From Stenotrophomonas mori (GTDB taxonomy: Bacteria; Pseudomonadota; Gammaproteobacteria; Xanthomonadales; Xanthomonadaceae), in the NCBI RefSeq assembly GCF_023556335.1, contig NZ_JAIKTS010000005.1:124001-188000 (forward strand): DNA of 64,000 nucleotides, in the 5' to 3' direction. Position numbers and translations under genes: made by a program. Of this stretch, positions 26,815 through 35,491 are shown in pieces. The notes under the pieces are model-generated. The model was not told where the DNA came from, ran no database searches, and worked only from the letters and a program-made list of their open reading frames with translations. Position 1 is the first letter of the stretch. Every line of letters starts with the position of its first letter.

Positions 26815-27942
26815 ATGAGCCCAGTTCGATGGATTGGCGGTTCCCTGCTGGTGGCGGCACTGGCCGCCTGCGGCGGACCGGAAACAGCCTCCGCCCCCGC
26901 GGTCCCGGCCCTGGTCGTCCATCCCGAAGGTGAGGGCGCGGCACTGGCCGCCTACCCCGGCGAAGTGCGGGCGCGCGAGGAAGCCGCGCTGTCCTTCCGG
27001 GTCGGCGGCAACCTGCTGCGGCGCAGTGTCGATGCCGGCCAGCGGGTGAAGAAGGGCCAGCTGCTGGCCGAGCTGGACGTGGCCGACTACGCCCTGCAGG
27101 CGCGGGCATCGCAGGCCCAGTACGCTGCGGCCGAGGCCGACCTGGTGCGTGCCCGCGACGACCACCGGCGCTATGCGGCGCTGGCCGAGCAGCAGTTGGT
27201 GAGCCGCTCGGCACTGGATGCGCAGACCGCGGCGCTCAAGGCGGCGCAGGGGCAGGCCGATGCCGCCCGCTCCAATCTGGACGTCGCCCGCAACCAGGCC
27301 GGGTACGCGCAGCTGCGCGCGCCGGAGGACGGGGTGATCGCCAGCCGCCAGGCCGAGGCGGGGCAGGTGGTCGCCGCGGGCCAGACCATCTACACGCTGG
27401 CCGCCGACGGCGCGCGCGAGGTGGCCATCGCGCTGCCGGAAAGCAGCATCCGCGATTTCGCCGTGGGCCAGGCGATGCAGGTCGAGCTGTGGAGCCGGCC
27501 GGGCAAGCGCTGGCCCGGTACGCTGCGCGAGATCGCACCGGCGGCCGATGCCCAGGCACGCACCTATGCGGCGCGGGTCAGCCTGGCCGACGAGGCGCTG
27601 GAGGCGGTGGAGCTGGGGCAGAGCGCCCGGGTGTTCGCCGCGCATCCGCGCACCGGTGCGCTGCGCGTGCCGCTGGCGGCGGTGCAGCCCGGCGCGTCGC
27701 CGCAGCAGGCGGCGGTATGGGTACTGGACCCGGCCAAGGGCACGGTGCACCTGCGTGCGGTCCGGCTGGGTGCCTACGGGGCCGAGCAGGTGCCGGTCCT
27801 GTCCGGGCTGGCGGCCGGGGACTGGGTGGTCGCGGCCGGCGGCCACCTGCTGCGCGAAGGCCAGCCGGTGGCGGCGGTGGACCGCAGCAACCAGCCGGTG
27901 GCGGCTCCCGCCCCGGCGGCGTCGAACGGGGCCCCGCGATGA
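26815..27942 (+). CDS. RND efflux periplasmic adaptor lipoprotein (membrane fusion protein)
   Basis: A 375-residue adaptor with a lipoprotein signal peptide whose lipobox is LAAC (Cys19), so it is lipid-anchored and faces the periplasm. The order is lipoyl half (EEAALSFRVGGNLLRRSVDAG), helical hairpin (YALQARASQAQYAAAEADL to ALKAAQGQADAARSNLDVAR), second lipoyl half (YAQLRAPEDGVIASRQAEAG), beta-barrel and membrane-proximal domains. It links the RND pump to an outer-membrane channel. It is first in the operon, divergent from the TetR gene. Its stop codon overlaps the start of a 32-codon frame of doubtful status. Confidence 0.92.
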   Translation: MSPVRWIGGSLLVAALAACGGPETASAPAVPALVVHPEGEGAALAAYPGEVRAREEAALSFRVGGNLLRRSVDAGQRVKKGQLLAELDVADYALQARASQAQYAAAEADLVRARDDHRRYAALAEQQLVSRSALDAQTAALKAAQGQADAARSNLDVARNQAGYAQLRAPEDGVIASRQAEAGQVVAAGQTIYTLAADGAREVAIALPESSIRDFAVGQAMQVELWSRPGKRWPGTLREIAPAADAQARTYAARVSLADEALEAVELGQSARVFAAHPRTGALRVPLAAVQPGASPQQAAVWVLDPAKGTVHLRAVRLGAYGAEQVPVLSGLAAGDWVVAAGGHLLREGQPVAAVDRSNQPVAAPAPAASNGAPR

Positions 27943-28037
27943 GGGTGTCGGCTCGGTGGTGCGCGACCGGTGCCGGCCTGCCCGCGGTGCCGGTCCTGCC
28001 GGGCCGGCGACCGCCCGCCGCGCGCGGGGAGGGCTGA
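27939..28037 (+). other. Doubtful 32-codon ORF coupled between adaptor and pump genes
   Basis: An ATG at 27939 overlaps the adaptor stop as ATGA, and the frame ends one base before the region preceding the pump start at 28041. The predicted peptide begins MRVSARWCATGAGLPAVP and is rich in Arg, Pro and Ala, with no family resemblance. It may be a translated coupling peptide or simply untranslated spacer. Confidence 0.2.
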
Positions 28038-28040
28038 GGC

Positions 28041-31000
28041 ATGCGCCGTTTCAACCTCTCCGAGTGGGCGCTGGGCAACCGCCCGCTGGTGCTGTTCATG
28101 ATGATCGCGCTGGCGTTCATCGGCCCCTGGTCCTATCGCCACCTGGGCCAGTCGGAAGACCCGCCGTTCACCTTCAAGGCGATGGTGGTGCAGACCCTGT
28201 GGCCCGGCGCCACCGCCGAAGAGGTGTCGCGCCAGGTGACCGAGCCGGTCGAGAAGGCGCTGATGAACACCGGCCAGTACGAGTTCATCCAGTCCTATTC
28301 GCGCCCGGGCGAGTCGCAGGTGATCTTCATGGCCCGCGACGCGATGCCCTCGAAGGACGTGCCCGAGCTGTTCTACCAGGTGCGCAAGAAGGTCGGCGAC
28401 ATCCGTGCGCAGCTGCCGGCCGAAGTGGTGGGCCCGTTCTTCAACGATGAGTTCGGCGACACCTTCGGCAACATCTATGCGCTGACCGGCAAGGGCTTCG
28501 ACTACGCGCTGATGCGCGACTATGCCGACCGCATCCAGCTGGTGCTGCAGCGGGTACCGGACGTGGGTAAGGTGGACCTGCTCGGCCTGCAGGACGAGAA
28601 GGTGTGGATCGAGCTGTCCAACACCAAGCTGGCCACGCTGGGAGTGTCGCTGCAGCAGGTGCAGCAGGCACTGGCCGACCAGAACGCGATCGTCCCGGCA
28701 AGCTGGTTCGAGACTCCCAGCGACCGCGTGCAGCTGCGGGTGAGCGGCCCGTTCCGGTCGGTCGAGGACATCGCCGCCTTCCCGATCCGCGCCGGCGACC
28801 GCACCGTGCGGCTCGGCGAGATCGCCGAGGTCCAGCGCGGTTTCGCCGACCCTGCCTCGCCGAAGGTGCGCTTCATGGGCGAGGACGCCATCGGCATCGC
28901 GGTGGCGATGAAGGGCGGCGGCGACATCCTGCGGCTCGGCAAGGCGCTGGACGACGAGTTCGCCGAGCTGCAGAAGACGTTGCCGGCCGGCATGCAGCTG
29001 CGCAAGGTCTCCGACCAGCCGCATACGGTGAAGGACTCGGTGGGCGAGTTCGTGAAGGTGCTGACCGAGGCGGTGGTGATCGTACTGCTGGTGAGCTTCT
29101 TCTCGCTGGGCTGGCGCACCGGGCTGGTGGTGGCGGTGTCGATCCCGCTGGTGCTGGCGATGACCTTCTTCGTGATGCGCCAGTTCGACATCGGCCTGCA
29201 CAAGATCTCGTTGGGCGCGCTGGTGCTGGCGCTGGGGCTGCTGGTGGACGATGCGATCATCGCCGTGGAGATGATGGCCACCAAGATGGAGCAGGGCTAC
29301 GACCGGCTGCGCGCGGCCAGTTTCGCCTGGCAGTCGACCGCGTTCCCGATGCTCACCGGCACCCTGATCACCGCGGCCGGCTTCCTGCCCATCGCCACCG
29401 CCGCGTCCAGTACCGGCGAATACACCCGCTCGCTGTTCCAGGTGGTGACCATCGCCCTGGTGGTGTCGTGGATCGCCGCGGTGCTGTTCATCCCCTACCT
29501 GGGCGACAAGATGCTGCCGGACCTGCACAACCCGCAGCCGCCGCGGCCGGGCAGCCTGGGCGCGCGCTGGCATGCGGCACGCCTGCGCTGGGCGGACCGC
29601 CACCCGGCGCTGGCCAACCTGGTCCGGCCCCGGCAGCTCGAACACGGGCATGACCCCTACCAGAGCGCGTTCTACCGCCGGTTCCGGCGCTTCCTGGACG
29701 CCTGCCTGCGGCGGCGCTGGCTGGTGATCTTCAGCACCGTGGCCCTGTTCGTGTTCTCGCTGGTGATGTTCCGCTTCGTGCCGCAGCAGTTCTTCCCCGA
29801 TTCGACCCGTCCCGAACTGATGGTGGACATCGAGCTGGCCGAAGGCGCGTCGCTGACCGCGACCCAGGCGCAGGTGCGGAAGCTGGAGGCGCTGCTGCAG
29901 CAGCGCGAAGGCATCGCCAACTACGTCGGCTACGTCGGCAGCGGGTCGCCGCGCTTCTACCTGCCGCTGGACCAGCAGCTGCCGGCGACCAACTTCGCCC
30001 AGTTCGTGGTGCTGGCGCAGGACATCCATGCCCGCGAGGCGGTGCGCGACTGGCTGCTGGACGAAGTGGTGCCGCAGTTCGCCGACGTGCAGCTGCGGGT
30101 GACCCGGCTGGAGAACGGTCCACCGGTCGGCTACCCGGTGCAGTTCCGCGTGTCCGGCGAGCATGTGCCACGGGTGCAGGCCATCGCCCGCCAGGTGGCC
30201 GACCAGGTGCGGGCCAATCCGCATGTGGCCAACGTCAACCTCAACTGGTCCGAACCGAGCAAGGTGGTGCGGCTGGTGGTCGACCAGGAGCGTGCGCGCG
30301 TGCTCGGCGTGAGCAGCGCGCAGATCGCGCGCTTCCTGGGCAGCTCGCTGTCGGGCATGGAGGTGAGCACCTACCGCGAGGGCAACCGCCAGATCGGCAT
30401 GCTGCTGCGCGGGCCGGCGCAGGAGCGGGCGCAGCTGGACCTGCTGGCGAGCCTGGCCATTCCCACGCCCAGCGGCACCGCGGTGCCGCTGTCGCAGGTG
30501 GCGCGGCTGGAATACGCCTTCGAGGACGGCATCATCTGGCACCGCGACCGCCTGCCGACCGTCACCGTGCGCGCCGACATCGCCGACGGCAAGCTGCCGC
30601 CGGAGGTCACCGCGCAGATCCTGCCGTCGCTGGACGGCATCCGTGCCGCCCTGCCGCAGGGCTACCTGCTCGAGGTGGGCGGCACCGTGGAGGATTCGGC
30701 GCGCGGGCAGGATTCGATCAAGGCCGGCATGCCGCTGTTCCTGGCGGTGGTGGTCACCCTGCTGATGCTGCAGCTGCGCAGCTTCTCGCGTGCGGCGATG
30801 GTGCTGGTCACCGCGCCGCTGGGCATCATCGGCGCCACCCTGTTCCTGCTGATCTTCCGGGTGCCGTTCGGTTTCGTGGCGCTGCTGGGCACCATCGCGC
30901 TGGCCGGCATGATCATGCGCAACTCGGTGATCCTTGTGGACCAGATCCAGCAGGACATCGACGCCGGGCACGACCGCTGGCACGCGATCATCGATGCCAC

Positions 31001-31202
31001 GGTGCGCCGTTTCCGGCCGATCGTGCTGACCGCGCTGGCCGCGGTGCTGGCGATGATCCCGCTGTCGCGCAGCGCGTTCTACGGGTCGATGGCGATCTCG
31101 ATCATGGGCGGGCTGATCGTCGGGACGGTGCTGACCCTGGTGTTCCTGCCGGCCCTGTATGCGGCCTGGTTCCGGGTGCGCCCACAGCCGCTCGCGGACT
31201 GA
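28041..31202 (+). CDS. RND-family efflux transporter permease subunit
   Basis: A 1053-residue inner-membrane pump driven by proton motive force. It has the usual two-fold plan: TM1 (PLVLFMMIALAFIGPWSY), a large periplasmic porter domain, the TM4 proton-relay motif LVLALGLLVDDAIIAVEMMA with the Asp pair, a second TM group after residue 550 and a second porter domain. The last TM block has FVALLGTIALAGMIMRNSVI followed by LVDQI. The residues around TM4 and the FPDSTRPELMVDIELAEG segment place it in the HAE1/HAE2-like multidrug branch typical of environmental gammaproteobacteria. It follows its adaptor by 98 bp; no outer-membrane gene is in the operon. Substrate unknown. Confidence 0.94.
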   Translation: MRRFNLSEWALGNRPLVLFMMIALAFIGPWSYRHLGQSEDPPFTFKAMVVQTLWPGATAEEVSRQVTEPVEKALMNTGQYEFIQSYSRPGESQVIFMARDAMPSKDVPELFYQVRKKVGDIRAQLPAEVVGPFFNDEFGDTFGNIYALTGKGFDYALMRDYADRIQLVLQRVPDVGKVDLLGLQDEKVWIELSNTKLATLGVSLQQVQQALADQNAIVPASWFETPSDRVQLRVSGPFRSVEDIAAFPIRAGDRTVRLGEIAEVQRGFADPASPKVRFMGEDAIGIAVAMKGGGDILRLGKALDDEFAELQKTLPAGMQLRKVSDQPHTVKDSVGEFVKVLTEAVVIVLLVSFFSLGWRTGLVVAVSIPLVLAMTFFVMRQFDIGLHKISLGALVLALGLLVDDAIIAVEMMATKMEQGYDRLRAASFAWQSTAFPMLTGTLITAAGFLPIATAASSTGEYTRSLFQVVTIALVVSWIAAVLFIPYLGDKMLPDLHNPQPPRPGSLGARWHAARLRWADRHPALANLVRPRQLEHGHDPYQSAFYRRFRRFLDACLRRRWLVIFSTVALFVFSLVMFRFVPQQFFPDSTRPELMVDIELAEGASLTATQAQVRKLEALLQQREGIANYVGYVGSGSPRFYLPLDQQLPATNFAQFVVLAQDIHAREAVRDWLLDEVVPQFADVQLRVTRLENGPPVGYPVQFRVSGEHVPRVQAIARQVADQVRANPHVANVNLNWSEPSKVVRLVVDQERARVLGVSSAQIARFLGSSLSGMEVSTYREGNRQIGMLLRGPAQERAQLDLLASLAIPTPSGTAVPLSQVARLEYAFEDGIIWHRDRLPTVTVRADIADGKLPPEVTAQILPSLDGIRAALPQGYLLEVGGTVEDSARGQDSIKAGMPLFLAVVVTLLMLQLRSFSRAAMVLVTAPLGIIGATLFLLIFRVPFGFVALLGTIALAGMIMRNSVILVDQIQQDIDAGHDRWHAIIDATVRRFRPIVLTALAAVLAMIPLSRSAFYGSMAISIMGGLIVGTVLTLVFLPALYAAWFRVRPQPLAD

Positions 31203-31306
31203 ATGCGTCCGCCGTGGCGCAGTGGCGCCCGGCGGTCCGCGTGCCGGGTTCGTCGCGGCGCCGCGCGGCTCTACAATCGGGGTTCTCCCAGCAAGTGAGT
31301 CCGCAC

Positions 31307-32248
31307 ATGCGCACGCTTTATCCCGCCATCACTCCCTACGACGTCGGCACCCTGAAGGTCGACGACCGCCATACGCTGTACTACGAACAGTGCGGCAACC
31401 CGGATGGCAAGCCGGTGGTGATGCTGCACGGCGGTCCCGGTGGCGGCTGCACGGCGAAGATGCGCCAGTTCCACGACCCGGCGAAGTACCGCATCATCCT
31501 GTTCGACCAGCGTGGCGCGGGACGCTCCACGCCGCATGCCGACCTGGTGGACAACACCACCTGGCACCTGGTGGCCGACATCGAGAAGCTGCGCGAGCAC
31601 CTGGGGCTCGACCGCTGGCAGGTGTTCGGTGGCAGCTGGGGGTCGACCCTCGCGCTGGCCTATGCCGAGGCCCACCCGCAGCGGGTGACCGAGCTGGTCC
31701 TGCGCGGCATCTTCATGCTGCGCCGCTGGGAGCTGGAGTGGTTCTACCAGGAAGGCGCCAGCCGCCTGTTCCCCGATGCCTGGGACCACTACATCGCGGC
31801 GATCCCGGCGGTGGAGCGCCACGACCTGATCTCGGCCTTCAACCGCCGCCTGACCAGCGACGACGAAGCCACCCGGCTCGCCGCGGCCAAGGCCTGGAGC
31901 GTCTGGGAAGGCGCGACCAGCTTCTTGCACGTGGACGACGACTTCGTCGACAGCCATGAAGACCCGCAGTTCGCCCTGGCGTTCGCGCGCATCGAGAACC
32001 ACTACTTCGTCAACGGCGGCTTCTTCGAGGTGGAAGAGCAGTTGCTGCGCGACGTGCACCGCATCGCCGACATCCCGGGCGTGATCGTCCACGGCCGGTA
32101 CGACGTGGTGTGTCCGCTGGGCAACGCCTGGGACCTGCACAAGGCCTGGCCGAAGGCGCAGCTGGAGATCACCCCGGCGTCCGGGCATTCCGCGTTCGAG
32201 GCGGAGAACGTGGACGCCCTGGTGCGCGCCACCGACCGCTTCGCCTGA
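31307..32248 (+). CDS. pip: Prolyl iminopeptidase
   Basis: A 313-residue alpha/beta hydrolase of peptidase family S33 that removes N-terminal proline from peptides. The oxyanion motif is HGGPGGGC, the nucleophile Ser110 lies in GGSWGSTLAL, and the rest of the triad is Asp266 (GRYDVVCP) and His294 (SGHSAF). DQRGAGRSTPHA is the diagnostic S33 block. The length equals that of the Xanthomonas/Serratia enzymes. The ATG at 31307 is the family start; the frame opening at 31214 is not. No signal peptide, so it is cytoplasmic and acts on imported peptides. A GTAG repeat array follows. Confidence 0.95.
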   Translation: MRTLYPAITPYDVGTLKVDDRHTLYYEQCGNPDGKPVVMLHGGPGGGCTAKMRQFHDPAKYRIILFDQRGAGRSTPHADLVDNTTWHLVADIEKLREHLGLDRWQVFGGSWGSTLALAYAEAHPQRVTELVLRGIFMLRRWELEWFYQEGASRLFPDAWDHYIAAIPAVERHDLISAFNRRLTSDDEATRLAAAKAWSVWEGATSFLHVDDDFVDSHEDPQFALAFARIENHYFVNGGFFEVEEQLLRDVHRIADIPGVIVHGRYDVVCPLGNAWDLHKAWPKAQLEITPASGHSAFEAENVDALVRATDRFA

Positions 32249-32273
32249 GCCCGGGATTGCATACCCGTCCCCT

Positions 32274-32548
32274 GTAGAGCGGGGCCTTGCCCCGCTGAGG
32301 CCCTCCCGGGCAGTCCCCGCCGGGCATGGCCCGGCGCTACCCGTCGGTTTCCTGTAGAGCGGGGCCTTGCCCCGCTGAGGCCCTCCCGGGCAGTCCCCGC
32401 CGGGCATGGCCCGGCGCTGCCCACCGGTTTCCCGTAGAGCGGGGCCACGCCCCGCTGGGGCGTTCCCGGGCAATCCCGGCCGGGCATGGCCCGGCGCTAC
32501 CCGCTGGTTTCCCGTAGAGCGGGGCCGTGCCCCGCCGGGGCGTTCCCG
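32274..32548. repeat. Tandem array of GTAG REP dimers with exact 80-bp period
   Basis: GTAGAGCGGGGCC recurs at 32274, 32354, 32434 and 32514, exactly 80 bp apart. Each copy is a 67-bp dimer of two GC hairpins with outward GTAG tags, the second ending in CTAC (CTGC in copy two), plus a 13-bp spacer of the type CC..CGGTTTCC. The fourth copy is partial. The identity between copies is high, indicating recent amplification. Confidence 0.9.
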
Positions 32549-32584
32549 CGGTCCGGTCCTTCCGGCTGTGGTCTGGTGCCGCGG

Positions 32585-33394
32585 TTACGCCGTTACCGCG
32601 GTCTGTGCCAGCAGTGCGGGCTGCAGGTCGCGGAAAATCCGCGCCAGCCGCTCCGCCCAGGCTTCCTGGCCGGCGGCGTCGGCGATCAGGTCCTGGCGGA
32701 TCTCCAGCTCCACGTGCACCAGGCCGCGGTCTTCGCCATGCACCGGCACGGCGTAGTCGCTGGTGCGGGTGACCGCGTAGGGTTCGTTGTCGCCCACCAC
32801 CAGGTCGCCTTCGGCACGCAGCGCCGCCAGCAGGGCATGGGCGAAGCGCGTGTCCTGGTGGTAGAGCACGCCGGCCTGCCACGGCCGTTGCATGCCGTTC
32901 ATCGCCGGGGTGAAGCTGTGCATCATCACCAGCAGGGTCGGGCGGCCGGCCTCGCGGCGCGCATCCAGCTCGGCCGCGATGCGCGCATGGTACGGCGCGT
33001 GGATGGCCGCGATGCGCTGCTGCCGCTGCGCATCGCTCAGCCCGGCATTGCCCGGTACGGGGGTGTGGTCGCTGACGTCGGGGATCAGTGTCGGCGAGGC
33101 CAGCGGGCGGTTGCAGTCGATCAGCAGCCGCGAATAGGTCTGTTCGATCGCCCAGGCATCCAGCCGCCGGGCCAGCGCACGGGTGGTGGCGGCGATGCCG
33201 ATGTCCCAGCCGATATGACGGTCCAGCTCGGCCTGGGCCAGTCCGAGCCCGGCCAGTCCGCGCGGCACCTGCTGCCCGGCGTGGTCGGCCAGCAGCAGGA
33301 ACGGGGAGCTGCCGCCGGGCTGGTGGACGGTGTAGACGGCGGGGTCGTCGGCATCCAGCAGTGCCGGCAGGGGGGGCAGGCCGGCGTCAGCCAC
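32585..33394 (-). CDS. N-formylglutamate amidohydrolase family protein
   Basis: A 269-residue member of the FGase family, zinc hydrolases that cleave N-formylglutamate or related N-acyl amino acids. Family blocks are PFLLLADHAGQQVPRGL near the N-terminus, HIGWDIGIAATTRALARRL, YSRLLIDCNRPLASP and VMMHSFTPAMNGMQRPW (metal/substrate His residues), then VHVELEIRQDLI. No histidine-utilisation genes are near, so a role in the hut pathway is not supported. The 5' end overlaps the Nudix gene by 8 bp; it is the last gene of a four-gene operon. Confidence 0.86.
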   Translation of the reverse strand: MADAGLPPLPALLDADDPAVYTVHQPGGSSPFLLLADHAGQQVPRGLAGLGLAQAELDRHIGWDIGIAATTRALARRLDAWAIEQTYSRLLIDCNRPLASPTLIPDVSDHTPVPGNAGLSDAQRQQRIAAIHAPYHARIAAELDARREAGRPTLLVMMHSFTPAMNGMQRPWQAGVLYHQDTRFAHALLAALRAEGDLVVGDNEPYAVTRTSDYAVPVHGEDRGLVHVELEIRQDLIADAAGQEAWAERLARIFRDLQPALLAQTAVTA

Positions 33395-33938
33395 GGCGGC
33401 GGCCGTCCAGGTGGTGCTCGATCATCCACAGCCCGGCCCACAGCTTGGCGTCGGCCTCGTAGCCCTCGGCCATCTTCCGCACCAGCCACGCCGCGGCCTC
33501 GGCGCGCGGCACTTCGTGGACGGTGATGTCCTCGCTGGCATCGCCGCCGCCGGGGCCGACGCGGCGCAGGCCGGTGGCACGGACGAAGGCGACCCGCTCG
33601 CTGCTGGCGCCCGAGGAGGTGGGCCCGATCATCAATACCTCGGCGTGGTCGGCGGTCCAGCCGGTTTCCTCTTCCAGCTCGCGCACCGCCGAGGCCTCGA
33701 TCGACTCGCCGGCATCGACATCGCCCACCAGCCCGGCCGGCATCTCGATGCTGCGCGCCTGCAGCGGTACGCGGAACTGCTCCACGAACAGCACCCGGTC
33801 CTCGGGCGTGACGGCGACGATGATCGCGGCCAGGCCGCCGGCGTGGGTGCGCTCGCTGTATTCCCAGGTACCGCGCACGACCATGCGCTGGTACTTGCCT
33901 TCATAGACGATGCGGGGTTCTGCGGAGTTCGGGTTCAT
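33387..33938 (-). CDS. Nudix hydrolase (ADP-ribose pyrophosphatase-like)
   Basis: A 183-residue cytoplasmic Nudix hydrolase. The Nudix box GX5EX7REUXEEXGU is complete: GLVGDVDAGESIEASAVREL followed by EEETGW (about residues 68-93). VLFVEQFRVPLQARSIEMPAG just upstream is characteristic of the ADP-ribose pyrophosphatase group. The enzyme would cleave nucleoside diphosphates linked to another moiety. It overlaps the exonuclease gene upstream by 4 bp and the FGase-family gene downstream by 8 bp, so the three are translationally coupled. Substrate not fixed by sequence. Confidence 0.9.
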   Translation of the reverse strand: MNPNSAEPRIVYEGKYQRMVVRGTWEYSERTHAGGLAAIIVAVTPEDRVLFVEQFRVPLQARSIEMPAGLVGDVDAGESIEASAVRELEEETGWTADHAEVLMIGPTSSGASSERVAFVRATGLRRVGPGGGDASEDITVHEVPRAEAAAWLVRKMAEGYEADAKLWAGLWMIEHHLDGRRRG

Positions 33939-34855
33939 GCGGGCTCACGGGCGGGAGGGGCGGCGGTGTCCAGGCCGGCGGCGGCCAGCAGCCGGCGCCG
34001 GGTAAGCGGGCCGAAGCGCAGCGCTTCGCACAGGCCGGCGAGCATGTCCGCATCGGCCTTGCCGCGCGCGAAGTCCGCCGGCGCGCCGTCCAGCGGTGCG
34101 TCCAGGGCGATGGTGGTCAGTTGCCGGAACAGCAGGGCGCGGTCGCGCTGCTCGCGCAGGCGCGTGGCCAGCGTCGCGGCGCCGCGCAGGCGCAGGAACG
34201 GCACTTCGTCGATGCGCGCCAGCAGTGCGTCCAGGCTGCCGAAGTGGGCCAGCAGCACGGCTGCGGACTTGGCGCCGATGCCGCTGACGCCGGGGATGTT
34301 GTCCACGGCGTCGCCGCACAGCGCCAGGTAGTCGGCGATCTGGTGGGCGTGCACGCCGTGGCGTGCCTTGACCCCGGCCGCGTCCCAGCGCTGGTCGCGG
34401 GCGTAGTCCCACTGCTGGTCGTGGCCGGCCAGCAGCTGCGACAGGTCCTTGTCGGCGGAGACGATCACCCCGCGCAGCGCACGGCCGCGTCCAGCGTGCA
34501 GGGCGCTGCCGATCAGGTCGTCGGCCTCGTAGTCGCGGTCGGCCAGTACCGCCAGGCCGAGGGCCGCGCACAGCGCCTTGCAGTGGGCGAACTGCCGGCG
34601 CAGGGCTTCCGGCGCCGGATCGCGGTTGGCCTTGTAGTCGGGATAGAGGCGGTGCCGGAAGCAGCTGTCCAGCGCCTCGTCGAAGGCCACCGCGATGTGC
34701 AGCGGGCGCTCGCGTTCCAGCAGGTCCAGCAGGAAACGCGCGAACCCGTGCACGGCATTGCTCGGCCAGCCCTGCGCATCCTGGAAGCTGTCGGGCATCG
34801 AGTGCCAGGCGCGGAACACGTACAGGCTGGCATCGACCAGGTACAGCGGGGTCAT
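33935..34855 (-). CDS. Stand-alone 5'-3' exonuclease (FEN-like, PolI N-terminal type)
   Basis: A 306-residue flap/5' nuclease resembling the N-terminal domain of DNA polymerase I and E. coli Xni. The acidic metal-binding residues are in LVDASLYVFRAW, VAFDEALDSCFRHRLYPDYK, DRDYEADDLIG, IVSADKDLSQLL, and the helix-3-turn-helix GDAVDNIPGVSGIGAKSAAVLL. All the conserved Asp residues needed for two-metal catalysis appear to be present. It is followed, with a 4-bp overlap, by the Nudix gene. Likely role in processing of RNA primers or flaps as a backup for PolI, which is inference. Confidence 0.92.
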   Translation of the reverse strand: MTPLYLVDASLYVFRAWHSMPDSFQDAQGWPSNAVHGFARFLLDLLERERPLHIAVAFDEALDSCFRHRLYPDYKANRDPAPEALRRQFAHCKALCAALGLAVLADRDYEADDLIGSALHAGRGRALRGVIVSADKDLSQLLAGHDQQWDYARDQRWDAAGVKARHGVHAHQIADYLALCGDAVDNIPGVSGIGAKSAAVLLAHFGSLDALLARIDEVPFLRLRGAATLATRLREQRDRALLFRQLTTIALDAPLDGAPADFARGKADADMLAGLCEALRFGPLTRRRLLAAAGLDTAAPPAREPA

Positions 34856-34906
34856 GCCGGCGCGCCCCGCGGGCGGCTGCGGGCGGCGGGGCGCGGCCGC
34901 CGCCGG

Positions 34907-35491
34907 TCACGCATGGCCGGGACTCCAGTCCTGCAGCAGGGGCGCGGGGTCGGGGCGCTCGCGCTCGGGCACCTGGAGACGGGGAGTGCCGATATGGATG
35001 AAGCCGACGATGCGCTCGTTGCCGGCCAGCCCCAGGTGGCGGGCGACCTCGGGGTCGTAGGCCATCCAGGCCGTCAGCCACTGCGCGCCGAAGCCGAAGC
35101 CCTGGGCCGCCTGCAGCAGGGCGAAGCAGACACAGCCGGCAGTCAGCAGCTGCTCCTGCTCGGGCACCTTGGGGTTGTCCTGCAGGCGCGCGATCACGGT
35201 CACGATCAGCGGCGCGCGGGCGAACCGCTGGCGGTCCTTCTCGATCATCGCCGGCGACGCGTCCGGGGTGCGTTCGAGGCTGCGCCGGGCAAGGAAGTCG
35301 CCCAGCGCATGGCGGGCGTCGCCCTGCAGCCGCAGGAAGCGGAACGGCACCAGCTTGCCGTGGTCGGGAACGCGCACCGCCGCGGCCAGCATCGCCATCA
35401 ACGTGGCGGGGTCCGGGGCGGGTTCGCCCAGCTGCAGCGACGGCACCGAACGGCGCTGGCCCAGCGCACGCAGGAAACAGGAGTCGGTCAT
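34907..35491 (-). CDS. Nitroreductase family protein, YdjA-like
   Basis: A 194-residue FMN oxidoreductase of the smallest nitroreductase subgroup. YdjA-type features are the N-terminal RRSVPSLQLGEPAPDP, AAAVRVPDHGKLVPFRFLRL (FMN contact) and the C-terminal LGLAGNERIVGFIHIGTP. It probably works as a dimer in the cytoplasm. The start at 35491 (MTDSCFLRALGQRRS) fits the family; the frame extends upstream to 35596 without support. It is the first gene of the minus-strand operon that continues with the exonuclease 51 bp downstream. Confidence 0.9.
   Translation of the reverse strand: MTDSCFLRALGQRRSVPSLQLGEPAPDPATLMAMLAAAVRVPDHGKLVPFRFLRLQGDARHALGDFLARRSLERTPDASPAMIEKDRQRFARAPLIVTVIARLQDNPKVPEQEQLLTAGCVCFALLQAAQGFGFGAQWLTAWMAYDPEVARHLGLAGNERIVGFIHIGTPRLQVPERERPDPAPLLQDWSPGHA

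Noticed and set aside
27774..30983. Minus-strand 1069-codon frame opposite the RND pump
   Set aside because: Gln/His/Arg-rich antisense translation of a clear RND pump; no family resemblance.
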